Numbered from the stretch's first letter, positions 52,588 through 62,163 are shown. The stretch: DNA of 64,000 nt from Lachnospiraceae bacterium (GCA_017542245.1 JAFXXN010000123.1:62001-126000); one strand, 5' to 3'. The notes: generated by a model not told the origin, from the letters alone. Program-made: numbers and translations.

Positions 52588-52718
52588 ATTTTCACCTTCA
52601 GGAAAAAATGTTCATTTTGAACGAGTAAAGTTATTTACCAAGATACTTATCAAAATATTCTTTGTATCTGTATATGTGCCTTTACCATTAAGTTTCACTC
52701 CGACACTCTAAATCTTCA
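52588..52718. other. gap between the CXXC membrane protein and the lipoprotein genes
   Basis: A short minus-strand string (TYRYKEYFDKYLGK then stop) at about 52620-52680 looks protein-like but has no start or ribosome site and is frameshifted against its own upstream part. It may be a gene remnant. Confidence 0.2.
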
Positions 52719-53240
52719 TTACATCGTTTCATGCGTATTTTCGGCACCGGCATTGGTACTTCCTTCAGCCTGAAGTACTATTTCGACAGTGGTGTATTTA
52801 TCAGGGACCTGATATACGCTCTCAGCTTTGATGTAACCTTGAGGCACCTTGAGCAGGTGTATTTCGTAGGTTTGTCCTTGAGGCTGATTGAATTCAACAT
52901 ATCCGTCATCATCTGTTGTTCCAAATGTACATTCATCTTCTGAGCAAAACTGTACCTTTACACCCGGCACAGGTTCACCAAGAATGTCGGTAACATGAAC
53001 TCTGTAAATATTTTCGGTGTTTTTTGATTCGGTATTTTCCGTGGTTTTAGAGGGATCCTCAGAAACTGTTGTATCAGCAGTCGCCGCCGGAACCTCAGAA
53101 ACAGTTATATCAGCAGTCGCTGCATTTACTGTGGGAGTCGGATCTACCGCTTCAGTATTTGCAGGAGCATTATTTCCGCAACCCACAAGCATAGCGGTCG
53201 ACAGTATACCTACGATAAGAGTTTTTATCGTTTTTTCCAT
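52719..53240 (-). CDS. lipoprotein with prealbumin/SpaA-like domain
   Basis: The 173-residue protein has a lipobox (LVGC, Cys at residue 21) after a signal peptide. A Thr/Ala/Val linker follows with a doubled TVSE-P unit (ITVSEVPAATADTTVSEDP). The folded part (VHVTDILGEPVPGVKVQFCSED) has the pattern of prealbumin-like/Cna-B or carboxypeptidase regulatory domains. Cys pairs in this domain (CSEDEC) could be thiol substrates for the adjoining redox genes; that link is inference. It lies 131 bases upstream of that pair. Confidence 0.75.
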   Translation of the reverse strand: MEKTIKTLIVGILSTAMLVGCGNNAPANTEAVDPTPTVNAATADITVSEVPAATADTTVSEDPSKTTENTESKNTENIYRVHVTDILGEPVPGVKVQFCSEDECTFGTTDDDGYVEFNQPQGQTYEIHLLKVPQGYIKAESVYQVPDKYTTVEIVLQAEGSTNAGAENTHETM

Positions 53241-53256
53241 AATTTAACACCCTTTC

Positions 53257-53287
53257 TGTGACAATGGGGACGGTTCTCTTTGTCACA
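53257..53287. repeat. 31-bp TGTGACA-ended repeat, second copy
   Basis: TGTGACAATGGGGACGG and TTCTCTTTGTCACA, with perfect TGTGACA/TGTCACA ends. It is the same element as 11028-11058 in the opposite orientation. Confidence 0.7.
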
Positions 53288-53324
53288 TTTTTTCTGTCTA
53301 AAAGATCAAGTTTTAATGAATTAA

Positions 53325-53367
53325 GTTCAGAGAAACCCTGTCGGATAATCCAACAGGGTTCTCTAAC
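53325..53367. terminator. long inverted repeat between the YD-repeat gene and the lipoprotein gene
   Basis: GTTCAGAGAAACCCTGTC and its partner AACAGGGTTCTCTAAC make an almost continuous 20-bp stem with a three- to four-base loop. It follows the YD-repeat gene on the minus strand but has no T-run, so it could be a terminator or a repeat. Confidence 0.5.
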
Positions 53368-53433
53368 TCTTTTCATTGAATAAGTAAATTTTCCATGTCT
53401 TTAATCTTAGCAATATTAGCTTTCTATATCAAT

Positions 53434-54645
53434 CTAGCCTTCATTGACTCTCACTCCAAGATCATCGTACTCATATCGTTTCTCCGTGATTGTTTCGTAA
53501 CCTTTGTTTGTATATATTTCAGTTTCATGGATCATGTTACCGTACTTGTCATATTCATAGTTGTATAAATATGAAAAATATTCATCAGGGTATAAAAGCT
53601 CTTTTGTTTGCAAAAATCCGTTTTTATCATAAATATACGATATACTCCAACTTTTTCTGCTTGAAATACTATCACCTTCAAACCATACTGTTGTCGTATC
53701 TGTGCTCGTTAATCGATTCTTATCATCATAACTGTATTCAGTATTTTCAACATAGTATTTCCCGGAATTTACAGATTTTTCTATTCTTCCTTTTTTGTCA
53801 TAAGTATATTCAATTGCATAACTGTATGGTTCATAGGAATGTTCCATTTTTTCTTCTACACAATTTCCGGAATTGTCATATTCATAATAACTTGTTTGCT
53901 CCAGAATACCGGTTTCTTCGTTATATTGTTTTAGTTCCACACATTTTCCGTCATCATTATACTTATATTCGTACTTATAATCACATGCCCAACCGGTATA
54001 AGAAACGAGTATTGTTCTTCCGCTTTTATCTAAAACAGCCGCATAATATATCGGATATTCCTGAGTTATCAAATCTTCTTCATTTCCGTAATAATCTAAA
54101 CTATACGAAGTCCATTCGCCGACAGTTTCAAAAAACAGTATCCTTGTTTTTTTGTCAAATGTGCTCTTGTGATTTTTATCAGCTATTATAATGTTCTTTA
54201 TTGAGGCGTTTTTGTGAACTGTATACTCAATAGGAACATTAGTCATAACAAGTTTTTTAACCTTAAATCCTTCTGCTACTTCTAATACACCGCTTACAGA
54301 TATCTTGAGACTGTTTCCCGAAACTGCTTCAATATATTTCTTTGCATCAATAATCTCTACCGTCTTAAATTTAGCAGTATTAGTGATAATAGCGTTAGGC
54401 GCATCAATAATGATTTTCTTATTTTGGGCCTTAGAAGACTTAATAGTTATAGTATTATATGTTCCGGTCCTAAGAACAATTGTTCCTACTTTTAAATTTT
54501 TCAAAGCAGTTTTTAACTGTTTTTCAGTTGCTACACGGACTGTTTTTTTAGACGCTGCCTGAACTTCTACCGTTCCCTGAAAAAATATCGGCAGAACCAG
54601 ACTAATAACCAGTACTAAAATAAGCTTCTTAAATATTTTTTTCAT
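53434..54645 (-). CDS. secreted protein with YD-like repeats
   Basis: The 403-residue protein has a signal peptide (KKLILVLVISLVLPIFF, cleavage near VQA). Residues about 30-150 have an Ile/Val-rich periodic pattern like a parallel beta-helix (NKKIIIDAPNAIITNTAKFKTVEII). The C-terminal half holds about six YD-type repeats of the form YEYDNSGNCVEE, YTYDKKGRIE, YSYDDKNRLTS, YIYDKNGFLQT, YEYDKYGNMIHE. Such repeats occur in RHS and wall-associated proteins. No toxin domain is attached. ATG at 54645 follows CGGAG; the ATG at 54705 overlaps the promoter. Confidence 0.75.
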   Translation of the reverse strand: MKKIFKKLILVLVISLVLPIFFQGTVEVQAASKKTVRVATEKQLKTALKNLKVGTIVLRTGTYNTITIKSSKAQNKKIIIDAPNAIITNTAKFKTVEIIDAKKYIEAVSGNSLKISVSGVLEVAEGFKVKKLVMTNVPIEYTVHKNASIKNIIIADKNHKSTFDKKTRILFFETVGEWTSYSLDYYGNEEDLITQEYPIYYAAVLDKSGRTILVSYTGWACDYKYEYKYNDDGKCVELKQYNEETGILEQTSYYEYDNSGNCVEEKMEHSYEPYSYAIEYTYDKKGRIEKSVNSGKYYVENTEYSYDDKNRLTSTDTTTVWFEGDSISSRKSWSISYIYDKNGFLQTKELLYPDEYFSYLYNYEYDKYGNMIHETEIYTNKGYETITEKRYEYDDLGVRVNEG

Positions 54646-54685
54646 TGGCTTTCTCCGTTTAGATTTTCCTTTAATTTCAAAAAGT

Positions 54686-54714
54686 ATTATAATCAAAAAT
54701 CTCATTTAAGTCAA
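54686..54714 (-). promoter_or_regulatory. promoter of the YD-repeat protein gene
   Basis: Minus strand TTGACT (54714-54709), 17-base spacer, TATAAT (54691-54686), about 40 bases before the ATG. Confidence 0.75.
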
Positions 54715-54736
54715 TAACGTTCCTACTGTCACAAAG

Positions 54737-54777
54737 AAAAAAGCGGAGACATCGATAACTCAACGTTTCCGCTTTTA
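54737..54777 (-). terminator. terminator of the tRNA-Gly gene
   Basis: Minus strand AAAAGCGGAAACG and CTCCGCTTTTTTC: nine-base stem, wide loop and T-run, 15 bases behind the tRNA. Confidence 0.75.
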
Positions 54778-54789
54778 GGTATAAAAATA

Positions 54790-54861
54790 AGCGCGAGACG
54801 GGGATCGAACCCGCGATCTTCGCCTTGGCAAGGCGACGTACTACCACTGTACCACTCGCGC
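54790..54861 (-). tRNA. tRNA-Gly (anticodon GCC)
   Basis: The acceptor arms GCGCGAG and CTCGCGC pair fully. The D arm (GTGGTACAGTGGTAGTAC), the anticodon stem CGCCT/AGGCG with loop TTGCCAA, and the T arm GCGGG-TTCGAAC-CCCGT are all intact. The discriminator base is T and CCA is not encoded. It has its own promoter. Confidence 0.97.
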
Positions 54862-54892
54862 ATCATTCATGCTTTTTTCAAGCACGAATAGT

Positions 54893-54921
54893 ATAATACT
54901 ACATCATAATGGATTTGTCAA
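54893..54921 (-). promoter_or_regulatory. tRNA-Gly promoter
   Basis: Minus strand TTGACA (54921-54916), 17 bases, TATTAT (54898-54893), about 32 bases before the tRNA 5-prime end and directly behind the trpG stop. Confidence 0.8.
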
Positions 54922-54929
54922 CTACTTTT

Positions 54930-55508
54930 TTAAAAATTTTTCAGGAAATTTGATAAAATGTCTTTTCCTTTAGGAGTGAGTATCGATTCAGGATGAAACT
55001 GCAATCCATATACAGGATAATCTTTATGTTCTACTGACATTATCTCACCGTCATCGCTTCTGCCGGTAACCTTTAAGCAGTCCGGAACAGTACTCTCAAC
55101 AGCTGACAGGGAATGATAACGTGCAACCAGTATATGGCTTTCGAGTCCGTTATAAAGTTTTGAATCTGTGTCAATCTTTACCTCGGAAGTTTTTCCGTGC
55201 ATAAGGCGTGACGCATGATCTACAGTTGCCCCAAATGCCTCGCAGATAGCCTGATGTCCAAGGCATACCCCAAGAATAGGTATCTTATCATAAGCTTTTT
55301 TTACCAGCTCTTCACATATCCCGGCATCCACCGGCTTTCCGGGCCCGGGCGATATGATTATTCTCTCAGGATTCATATCAAGTATCTCTTCTACGGTATA
55401 TTCATCATTTCTAATGACCTTTATCTCTGTTTTTCCGGATACTATCTCTCCTATCAGCTGGTACAGATTGTAAGAAAAACTATCATAATTATCTATAAGC
55501 AGTATCAT
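54930..55508 (-). CDS. trpG: anthranilate synthase glutamine amidotransferase subunit
   Basis: The 192-residue class I glutaminase supplies ammonia to TrpE. The catalytic Cys is in GVCLGHQAICEAFG, and the His/Glu pair in LQFHPESILT. The oxyanion region ISPGPGKP is intact. It overlaps trpE by four bases (ATGA). The family also includes PabA, and one protein often serves both pathways. It is the last gene of the operon. No clear terminator follows before the tRNA promoter. Confidence 0.95.
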   Translation of the reverse strand: MILLIDNYDSFSYNLYQLIGEIVSGKTEIKVIRNDEYTVEEILDMNPERIIISPGPGKPVDAGICEELVKKAYDKIPILGVCLGHQAICEAFGATVDHASRLMHGKTSEVKIDTDSKLYNGLESHILVARYHSLSAVESTVPDCLKVTGRSDDGEIMSVEHKDYPVYGLQFHPESILTPKGKDILSNFLKNF

Positions 55509-56980
55509 ATTCCTTCCTCCTGTGCCTGCTCAATGGCTGACATAACAGCCTTTGCTTTGTTTACGCACTCTTCGAATTCTTTCTCGGGATCCGAATCTGC
55601 CACTATTCCGGCTCCGCTTCTGACAAATACCTTATTATTCTTCTTATATGCGATACGTATAGCAATGCAGGTATCAAGGTTACCTGTAAAATCAATATAG
55701 CCTATTGCACCGCCATATATACCGCGCTTGTTGTATTCAAGTTTATTGATTATCTCACATGCCTTGATCTTTGGTGCGCCTGAAAGCGTTCCTGCAGGAA
55801 GAACCGCATCTATTGCATCTAAAGGATGGCAGTCTTCCCTTAATGTTCCACAAACAGTGGAACCTATGTGCATTACATGTGAAAAGCGTTGTACAGCCAT
55901 ATATTTTTCTACTTTTACTGAACCAAATTCACTGATCTTTCCCAGATCGTTTCTGCCAAGGTCCACAAGCATGTTGTGTTCGGCAAGTTCCTTCTCATCA
56001 GCCAGAAGTTCTTTTTCTAAGGCTTTATCTTCTGCTTCATCTTTCCCTCTTCTTCTGGTACCTGCAAGCGGAAATGTATGCAGAACTCCGTTCTCACATT
56101 TTACCAATGTTTCAGGGGACGCTCCGGCAACTTCAATATCATCTCCTGAGAAGTAAAACATATATGGAGATGGATTTATCGTTCTCAAAACTCTGTATGT
56201 ATCAAAAAGACTTCCCTGGAAATCAGCCACAAGTCTGTTTGAAAGAACTACCTGGAAAATGTCACCCTCAAAGATATGTTCCTTTGCCTGATCCACCATA
56301 TCACAGAATTCGTCTTTTTCAAAAAGCTTTCTGTATGATGAAAGCATCTTACCTTTTTCGATGGCAGCCGGCTTTCCGTTAAGTATAAGACTGATTATCT
56401 CATCAATATCCTTCTTCGCCTTCTCATAGGATGCTTCAAAGTCGGTTGTAGACGCATTAGCTATAACAATAATCTTCTGCTTCAGATTATCAAAACAGAT
56501 AACACGGTCAAAAAGCATAAGATCTACATCTTTAAACCCTTCCTCATCTCTTGCATCAAGCTTGAGCTTTTTCTCACTGTACTTAATATAATCATAGGCA
56601 AAATAACCTACAAGTCCACCCGTAAAAGTCGGAAAATCTTCAAATCTCGGGCTCTTGTACTTGGTAAGAAGGCTTTTTATATAGTCTGAAGGGTGTTCTG
56701 TAACCGCTTCGTCCAGAAGTTCTCCCTTATCATCATAAACCTTTAATTCTCCATCCATACAGGTAATACAGAGTTTTGGATTATATCCTAAAAATGTGTA
56801 TCTTCCCCAGTTTTCCTGATTTTCCACACTTTCAAGCATGAAAACATGCTTACTCATGCCTTTAAGTATCCTCATAACCTCAATAGGAGTCCTGATATCT
56901 GAAAGAATTTCTTTTTTTACAGGAATATAATCATAGCCGTCTATATGCAGGCGTGCATCATCAAATGAAGGTATATACAT
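55505..56980 (-). CDS. trpE: anthranilate synthase component I
   Basis: The 491-residue enzyme makes anthranilate from chorismate. The chorismate-binding half has VLSNRLVADFQGS, NPSPYMFYF, PLAGTRRRG, LVDLGRNDLGK, GTLSGAPKIKACEII and RGIYGGAIGYIDFTG. The N-terminal regulatory motif appears as HVFMLESVENQENWGRYTFLG, corresponding to the LLES tryptophan-feedback element. Normal length. Confidence 0.95.
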   Translation of the reverse strand: MYIPSFDDARLHIDGYDYIPVKKEILSDIRTPIEVMRILKGMSKHVFMLESVENQENWGRYTFLGYNPKLCITCMDGELKVYDDKGELLDEAVTEHPSDYIKSLLTKYKSPRFEDFPTFTGGLVGYFAYDYIKYSEKKLKLDARDEEGFKDVDLMLFDRVICFDNLKQKIIVIANASTTDFEASYEKAKKDIDEIISLILNGKPAAIEKGKMLSSYRKLFEKDEFCDMVDQAKEHIFEGDIFQVVLSNRLVADFQGSLFDTYRVLRTINPSPYMFYFSGDDIEVAGASPETLVKCENGVLHTFPLAGTRRRGKDEAEDKALEKELLADEKELAEHNMLVDLGRNDLGKISEFGSVKVEKYMAVQRFSHVMHIGSTVCGTLREDCHPLDAIDAVLPAGTLSGAPKIKACEIINKLEYNKRGIYGGAIGYIDFTGNLDTCIAIRIAYKKNNKVFVRSGAGIVADSDPEKEFEECVNKAKAVMSAIEQAQEEGI

Positions 56981-57034
56981 AATTCTTCTCCCGGTTTTCT
57001 TTTCATATATAATCTTTACAGCCTTTAATGTCCA

Positions 57035-58054
57035 TTATTTTGATTCGTTAATGAATTTTTCAAGTACTTCAGTTGCCTTCCCGCTGTCAATAAGCTCTTT
57101 TGCAAGTTCAATGCCTTCTTTTATGCTGTCAGCTTTTTCTGCGATATAGAGGGCTGCTCCGGCATTCATAAGAACGGTATTGCGTTTTCCGCCCTGTATT
57201 TTTCCACTAAGTATATCGCGGGTGATCTGTGCATTTTCTTCGGGCGTACCACCCTTAAGATCATTTTTATCACATCTCTCAAGACCAAAATCTTCTGGTT
57301 TGATAACATAGGTTTTAAACCAGCCTTCTTTAAATTCACAAACAGCCGTCTCGCCTGCTGCGGATATCTCATCCAGCTTTTCTCTTCCGTAAACGACCAT
57401 TCCTCTCTTTACTCCTAAGCCTGAAAGTACTTGTGCCAGGGGTTCGATCAGATATTCATCATAAACACCCAAAAGCTGTCTTTTAGGATTTGCGGGATTT
57501 GTAAGAGGTCCTAAGATATTAAAAACTGTTCGGAAACCAAGTTCTTTTCTTATGGCGCCAACATATTTCATAGAAGTATGATACTTCTGGGCAAAGAAGA
57601 AACAGAATCCGGTGTTCTTAAGTAACTCTACACACTGTTCAGGCGTAAGACTGATATTGGCTCCAAGTGCCTCAAGGCAATCTGCTGTTCCTGAATTTGA
57701 CGATGCCGCTCTGTTTCCGTGTTTTGCTACCTTTACTCCTCCTGCTGCCGTTACAAAAGCGGTTGTAGTTGAAATATTAAAGCTTCCTGCCTTATCTCCA
57801 CCTGTTCCGACAATCTCAAGCGTATCCATGTCACCTGTGTCTACTTTCATTGCATGCTTTCTCATTGCGGCAGCACATCCCATGATTTCATCAATTGTCT
57901 CCGCTTTTGTGCTCTTGGCGGAAAGTGCGGCAAGAAATGCTGCATTCTGTGTCTGAGATGAAGTTCCATCCATTATTTCATTCATAACTGTATAGGCCTC
58001 GTCATAAGTAAGGTCACCTTTATTTACAATTTTCTCTATTGCTTCTCTTATCAT
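57035..58054 (-). CDS. trpD: anthranilate phosphoribosyltransferase
   Basis: The 339-residue enzyme adds phosphoribose to anthranilate. The PRPP loop [20 protein letters not shown], the [21 protein letters not shown] motif and [13 protein letters not shown] are all present. It stands between trpA and trpE; in the common order trpD precedes trpC. It is 33 bases behind trpA and 54 bases before trpE. Confidence 0.96.
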   Translation of the reverse strand: MIREAIEKIVNKGDLTYDEAYTVMNEIMDGTSSQTQNAAFLAALSAKSTKAETIDEIMGCAAAMRKHAMKVDTGDMDTLEIVGTGGDKAGSFNISTTTAFVTAAGGVKVAKHGNRAASSNSGTADCLEALGANISLTPEQCVELLKNTGFCFFFAQKYHTSMKYVGAIRKELGFRTVFNILGPLTNPANPKRQLLGVYDEYLIEPLAQVLSGLGVKRGMVVYGREKLDEISAAGETAVCEFKEGWFKTYVIKPEDFGLERCDKNDLKGGTPEENAQITRDILSGKIQGGKRNTVLMNAGAALYIAEKADSIKEGIELAKELIDSGKATEVLEKFINESK

Positions 58055-58087
58055 AGCTATTTTCTCCTCATTTAATCTGTATTATAT

Positions 58088-58882
58088 TTATTTGTTCAGT
58101 TCTTCTTTAAGTTTTTGTGTATAATCACGAGCAGCATCCGGGTTAAATCCGGCTTCTCTTAAGAGATTTATAAAATGAGATCCGACGATCACTCCGTCAA
58201 TTATGTCTTTCATAGGCTCAACATCTTTCGCATCTCTTATTCCGAATCCCATCATAACAGGTATCTCGGATACTTTCTTTACCTCGCTTAAGTAATCAAT
58301 AATCTCACGATGGAATGTGCCGGACTGCCCCGTAACACCCATTGCAGATACACAATAAACAAATCCTCTTGCCTTTTCAAGTATCGTGTTTATTCTTGTC
58401 TTTGAAACAGGAGACACAAGCTGGATGAGAATTGTGGCATCGCTTCCTTCAATCGCATTTCTTAAGTCATCCTGCTCTTCAAACGGAAGATCCGGGACAA
58501 TAAGTCCGTCAACTCCTACTTCGGCACACTTTTTAACAAAAGCGTCTATTCCGTAATTTACTATTGTATTATAATACATCATGAAGAGTATGGGCTGCTC
58601 GCTTCCTTCACTCCTTAAGTCCTTCATCAGTTCAAAGGTCTTTTTAAGTGTGACACCGGCCATTATCGCCTCATAGGAAGCCTGCTGGATGACGGGACCG
58701 TCTGCTATCGGATCTGAAAACGGGATACCGAGTTCTATGACAGAAGTGTTTCCCTCCTGTGCTTTAATTATTTTCTTTGTTGCCTCCATGTTCGGAAGTC
58801 CTGCGGTAATATATGTGATAACCGCTTTTTTATTTTGAGCTTTAAGCTCATCCATAATCTTTTCTATTCTGTTGCGGCTCAT
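58088..58882 (-). CDS. trpA: tryptophan synthase alpha chain
   Basis: TrpA cleaves indole-3-glycerol phosphate and channels indole to TrpB. The 264-residue barrel has ELGIPFSDPIADGPVIQQAS (active-site Glu and Asp), GVDGLIVPDLPFEEQ, and VYCVSAMGVTG. The ATG at 58882 follows AAAGGAG five bases upstream; a TTG at 58897 overlapping trpB is less likely. Confidence 0.96.
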   Translation of the reverse strand: MSRNRIEKIMDELKAQNKKAVITYITAGLPNMEATKKIIKAQEGNTSVIELGIPFSDPIADGPVIQQASYEAIMAGVTLKKTFELMKDLRSEGSEQPILFMMYYNTIVNYGIDAFVKKCAEVGVDGLIVPDLPFEEQDDLRNAIEGSDATILIQLVSPVSKTRINTILEKARGFVYCVSAMGVTGQSGTFHREIIDYLSEVKKVSEIPVMMGFGIRDAKDVEPMKDIIDGVIVGSHFINLLREAGFNPDAARDYTQKLKEELNK

Positions 58883-58893
58883 ATTTTCTCCTT

Positions 58894-60081
58894 TCAATTC
58901 AAATATCCCTTACCTGCAAGGTAATCTGATATAGTATTAACATCCTTATCGCCTCTGCCGGAAAGACATATGATCATGGACTGATCCTTTGTCATTTCCT
59001 TAGCTTTCTTAAATGCATATGCTACAGCATGCGCACTTTCTATAGCGGGGATGATGCCTTCAAGCTGTGTCAATTCCATAAGTGCATCCATAGCTTCAGT
59101 ATCTGTTATGGGAACGTATTTTGCTCTTCCGGTATCATGCAGATATGCATGTTCCGGTCCTACTCCGGGATAATCAAGACCGGCTGAAATCGAATGTGCC
59201 AGCTGTATATTTCCATCCTCATCCTGCAGAAGATATGACCTTGTACCATGAAGAACGCCCGGACGTCCTTTTGCCATAGATGCCGCATGTTCATTGGTGT
59301 CTATTCCCTTTCCTGCAGCTTCAACACCTATCAATTCAACTCCCGGCTCATCAATGAAATCAGCAAACATTCCTATGGAATTTGAACCTCCGCCCACACA
59401 TGCCATTACTACATCGGGAAGTCTTCCTTCAGCTTCATAATGCTGTCTCTTTGCTTCACGGCTTATCACTGCCTGAAACTCTTTAACCATCTTCGGATAC
59501 GGGTAAGGTCCGATTGCTGAACCGATAATATAAAATGTATCCTCTGCTGTTTTTGCCCATGTACGGATTGCTTCATTGGTAGCATCCTTTAAAGTATTAC
59601 TTCCGGATTCAACTGAGACCACCTTGGCTCCGAGCATTTCCATTCTCATAACGTTTAGAGCCTGACGTTTTACATCTTCTTTTCCCATATAAACCGTACA
59701 TTCCATGTTAAAAAGTGCTGCTCCTGTAGCTGCTGCCACTCCGTGCTGTCCGGCACCGGTTTCAGCTATTATCTTCTTCTTACCCATTCTTTTGGCAAGC
59801 AGTACCTGACCGATAACATTATTAATCTTATGTGCACCGGTATGGTTGAGGTCCTCCCGCTTTAAGTATATTTTTGTTCCATACTTTTCACTTAACCGTT
59901 CTGCCAGATAAAGCGGTGTTTCACGACCCACATATTGTTTCAAATAATAATGATAAGTCTTTATAAACTCAGGATCTTTTATTGCTTCTTCAAATGCCTC
60001 ATCAATTTCCTGCAGAGTATTCATAAGCGACTCCGCTACATATTGTCCGCCGTATTCTCCGTAATATGCTTTGCTGTTCAT
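58894..60081 (-). CDS. trpB: tryptophan synthase beta chain
   Basis: The 395-residue PLP enzyme condenses indole with serine. The PLP lysine lies in [15 protein letters not shown], the catalytic acid in [10 protein letters not shown], and the phosphate loop is [12 protein letters not shown]. The N-terminal [15 protein letters not shown] is typical of TrpB1. Directly followed by trpA. Confidence 0.97.
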   Translation of the reverse strand: MNSKAYYGEYGGQYVAESLMNTLQEIDEAFEEAIKDPEFIKTYHYYLKQYVGRETPLYLAERLSEKYGTKIYLKREDLNHTGAHKINNVIGQVLLAKRMGKKKIIAETGAGQHGVAAATGAALFNMECTVYMGKEDVKRQALNVMRMEMLGAKVVSVESGSNTLKDATNEAIRTWAKTAEDTFYIIGSAIGPYPYPKMVKEFQAVISREAKRQHYEAEGRLPDVVMACVGGGSNSIGMFADFIDEPGVELIGVEAAGKGIDTNEHAASMAKGRPGVLHGTRSYLLQDEDGNIQLAHSISAGLDYPGVGPEHAYLHDTGRAKYVPITDTEAMDALMELTQLEGIIPAIESAHAVAYAFKKAKEMTKDQSMIICLSGRGDKDVNTISDYLAGKGYLN

Positions 60082-60139
60082 CTTTTTTACCTTACCACCC
60101 TTTTGGGCTTCCTTTCCATAATTTAATTCGTGGTTGTTT

Positions 60140-60850
60140 TTATACAGATTTTACTGCTTTAACAAATTCCAATATTTTATTTCTGTCTTTTCCCTTGTCT
60201 CCCTCAACTCCGGAACTTATGTCAACAACATCCGGCGAAAAAAACTTTATTCCGTTGCAGACATTGTCTCCGTTAAGGCCTCCCGCAAGTATCAGCCGGT
60301 ATCTTGACCTTAATTTTTCCAACATATTCCTGTATTCTCCGACCGTCGTCCAGTCAAAAGTTTTTCCGCTTCCGAAGTCAGGTGCATCCATAACCAATCC
60401 TGACGGAAGTATTTCTTCTTTATCCTTAAGCATTCCGACTTTCTCTGAATCATTGCCTTCTGTAATGTTTTCAAAAGCATATTCTGAAACAAGCTCGGAA
60501 ATATCTTTTATATTTACGGCACGCCAGACCGGTTTATTTATATATTTAAAGAGTTTCCTTTCAATATTTCCGTGGATCTGTACAATATCAAATCCTGTTT
60601 TATTTAATAACTCTATAAAATCCCGCTGCGGTGAAACAGTTACCGCTACTTTTATAATATTTCCCGAAAGATGTTCTGCTATCTCTTCAGCCTTTTTTAC
60701 ATCTATATGTCTTTTGCTTTTCTCATAGAATACGAATCCTGCGTAATCGACTCCTGCTTCGTTCAGATATTCGGCTTCCCGAACAGATGTTATTCCGCAT
60801 ATTTTTATTTCAGGAATTTTTATCCTGTTACGAAAATTATCACTTTCCAT
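60140..60850 (-). CDS. trpF: phosphoribosylanthranilate isomerase
   Basis: The 236-residue barrel has the catalytic Cys in [41 protein letters not shown], and the phosphate site [10 protein letters not shown] and [14 protein letters not shown]. It is about 25-30 residues longer than usual because of a charged insert (about residues 115-140, [20 protein letters not shown]). The ATG at 60850 has GAGGG four bases upstream; the frame to 60871 has no site. Confidence 0.93.
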   Translation of the reverse strand: MESDNFRNRIKIPEIKICGITSVREAEYLNEAGVDYAGFVFYEKSKRHIDVKKAEEIAEHLSGNIIKVAVTVSPQRDFIELLNKTGFDIVQIHGNIERKLFKYINKPVWRAVNIKDISELVSEYAFENITEGNDSEKVGMLKDKEEILPSGLVMDAPDFGSGKTFDWTTVGEYRNMLEKLRSRYRLILAGGLNGDNVCNGIKFFSPDVVDISSGVEGDKGKDRNKILEFVKAVKSV

Positions 60851-60886
60851 ATAACCCTCTTTTGCATTCATTTGAAATCATATTTA

Positions 60887-61672
60887 TCAGATATTCTTCC
60901 AAATACGTGCCAGTGCTTCCGGATCCTCCGCCTCCATAAATGCACGTCCTATTAAGAATCCGTCAACATCAAGTTCTTTCAGATACTTTATATCATTCTC
61001 GGTCATTATCCCGCTCTCTGAGATAAAAACTTTATCTGATGGAATATATTTCCTCAACCGTCCGGTTGTTTCTATGTGAATACTAAAGTCTTTCAGATCT
61101 CTGTTGTTAACCCCTATTATCTTAGGATCGATCTTCATTGCACGCTCTATCTCATATTCGTCATGAGTTTCAACCAAAACATCAAGTTCAAGATAACCGG
61201 CAAGTTCATAGAAGCTTTTCATTCTCGCATCATCAAGAATTGCCGTGATCAGCAGGACTGCGTCTGCACCGGCTGCCTTTGCTTCATAAAACTGATATTC
61301 TTCTATCATAAAATCTTTTCTAAGTATCGGCAATGAGGATTTCGCTCTTATTTCCTTAAGGTATTCTATATTTCCGTTGAAATGATCTTCTTCGGTAAGG
61401 CAGGAAATTGCATCTGCTGAATTGTTATATTTTTCTATTCTCTCATCCAGCCCTACCTTTGCTTCTATTTTTCCAAGACTGGGAGATGCCTTTTTAAACT
61501 CGGCTATTATCGATATTCCCTGTTTTTTCATGTTTTCATAAAACAAGCCTTTAGGCCTGTTATTATTCTTTATGGCTTCTTCAGCCATCATGATCATTTC
61601 TCTTTCAGAAATCCTTGCCTTATGTTCAATCAACCTTACCTTCTTGTCTTCAACTATCTTGTCCAGTATCAT
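60887..61672 (-). CDS. trpC: indole-3-glycerol phosphate synthase
   Basis: The 261-residue barrel closes the indole ring. Landmarks are IIAEFKKASPSLG (catalytic Lys), ISCLTEEDHFNGN, LPILRKDFMIEEYQ, and IGVNNRDLKDF, ending ISESGI...GFLIGRAFME. It is the first structural gene behind the T-box leader, with AAGGAGG before the ATG. Confidence 0.96.
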   Translation of the reverse strand: MILDKIVEDKKVRLIEHKARISEREMIMMAEEAIKNNNRPKGLFYENMKKQGISIIAEFKKASPSLGKIEAKVGLDERIEKYNNSADAISCLTEEDHFNGNIEYLKEIRAKSSLPILRKDFMIEEYQFYEAKAAGADAVLLITAILDDARMKSFYELAGYLELDVLVETHDEYEIERAMKIDPKIIGVNNRDLKDFSIHIETTGRLRKYIPSDKVFISESGIMTENDIKYLKELDVDGFLIGRAFMEAEDPEALARIWKNI

Positions 61673-61796
61673 TTAAGCCTCCTTGATAACCGTTCGCTCA
61701 GCCCTCAGTTTGCAAACGAGCTTGCTCTCTCCGTGTCCGTTAGCTCCGCTCACAACCTGGAAGCAAGCTTCCGTTGTGGGCATTCGCTTATCGCAT
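61673..61796 (-). other. spacer between the T-box terminator and trpC
   Basis: About 125 bases with more G and C than the surroundings. It contains CACAACGGAAGC and GCTTCCAGGTTGTG as a long near-perfect hairpin (about 61746-61776), GAGCAAGCTC and other short inverted repeats. It is transcribed only when the T-box reads through. No gene is supported. Confidence 0.4.
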
Positions 61797-62112
61797 AAAA
61801 AAACGGCATATTCATAAAGAATATGCCGGGACAAATCAAATGATCTGCGGTGCCACCCTGCTTGATGTAAAACATCCACTCTAACGCATACATAAGGCAG
61901 CGAACCAATATTATACTTTGGAAACACATACCATCATATGCTGACTTTTTTTACGTAGAGTCCAGCTACGTCTCCCATACTTTGTCTTTGACATTTCTGT
62001 TTGCCCTCAGAAGTCCATTCATATCTGATATTCATACCGCAATTTCACCACCTGCAGCTCTCTGTAAAGAAATCTCAAATACTACTTACTCTTCCTCAAC
62101 GGTTTTTCGATT
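61797..62112 (-). promoter_or_regulatory. T-box riboswitch with Trp specifier controlling the trp operon
   Basis: The T-box sequence AGGGTGGCACCGCAG (61861-61846) pairs with the uncharged tRNA end. Upstream stem I has AGAGAGCTGCAGGTGGTGA, followed by a specifier region GAATGGACTTCTGAGG with TGG at 62017-62015, reading tRNA-Trp. Downstream the terminator CGGCATATTC, loop, GAATATGCCG and seven T residues (61828-61797) ends transcription when tRNA-Trp is charged. Thus tryptophan starvation turns the operon on. Confidence 0.93.
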
Positions 62113-62118
62113 TTCTCT

Positions 62119-62147
62119 ATTAAAACACTTTTTTATTCGTTTGTCAA
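62119..62147 (-). promoter_or_regulatory. trp operon promoter
   Basis: Minus strand TTGACA (62147-62142), 17-base spacer, TTTAAT (62124-62119), just before the T-box leader. Confidence 0.8.
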
Positions 62148-62163
62148 CAATTTTTTTATTTCA

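Noticed and set aside
53490-54191. Plus-strand open frame of 233 codons
   Set aside because: Antisense to the YD-repeat protein; composition (His/Cys/Tyr-rich) is that of a shadow frame.
61673-61927. Open frame of 84 codons on the minus strand upstream of trpC
   Set aside because: It spans the T-box antiterminator, the terminator hairpin and the spacer; it has no ribosome site and its codons reflect RNA structure.
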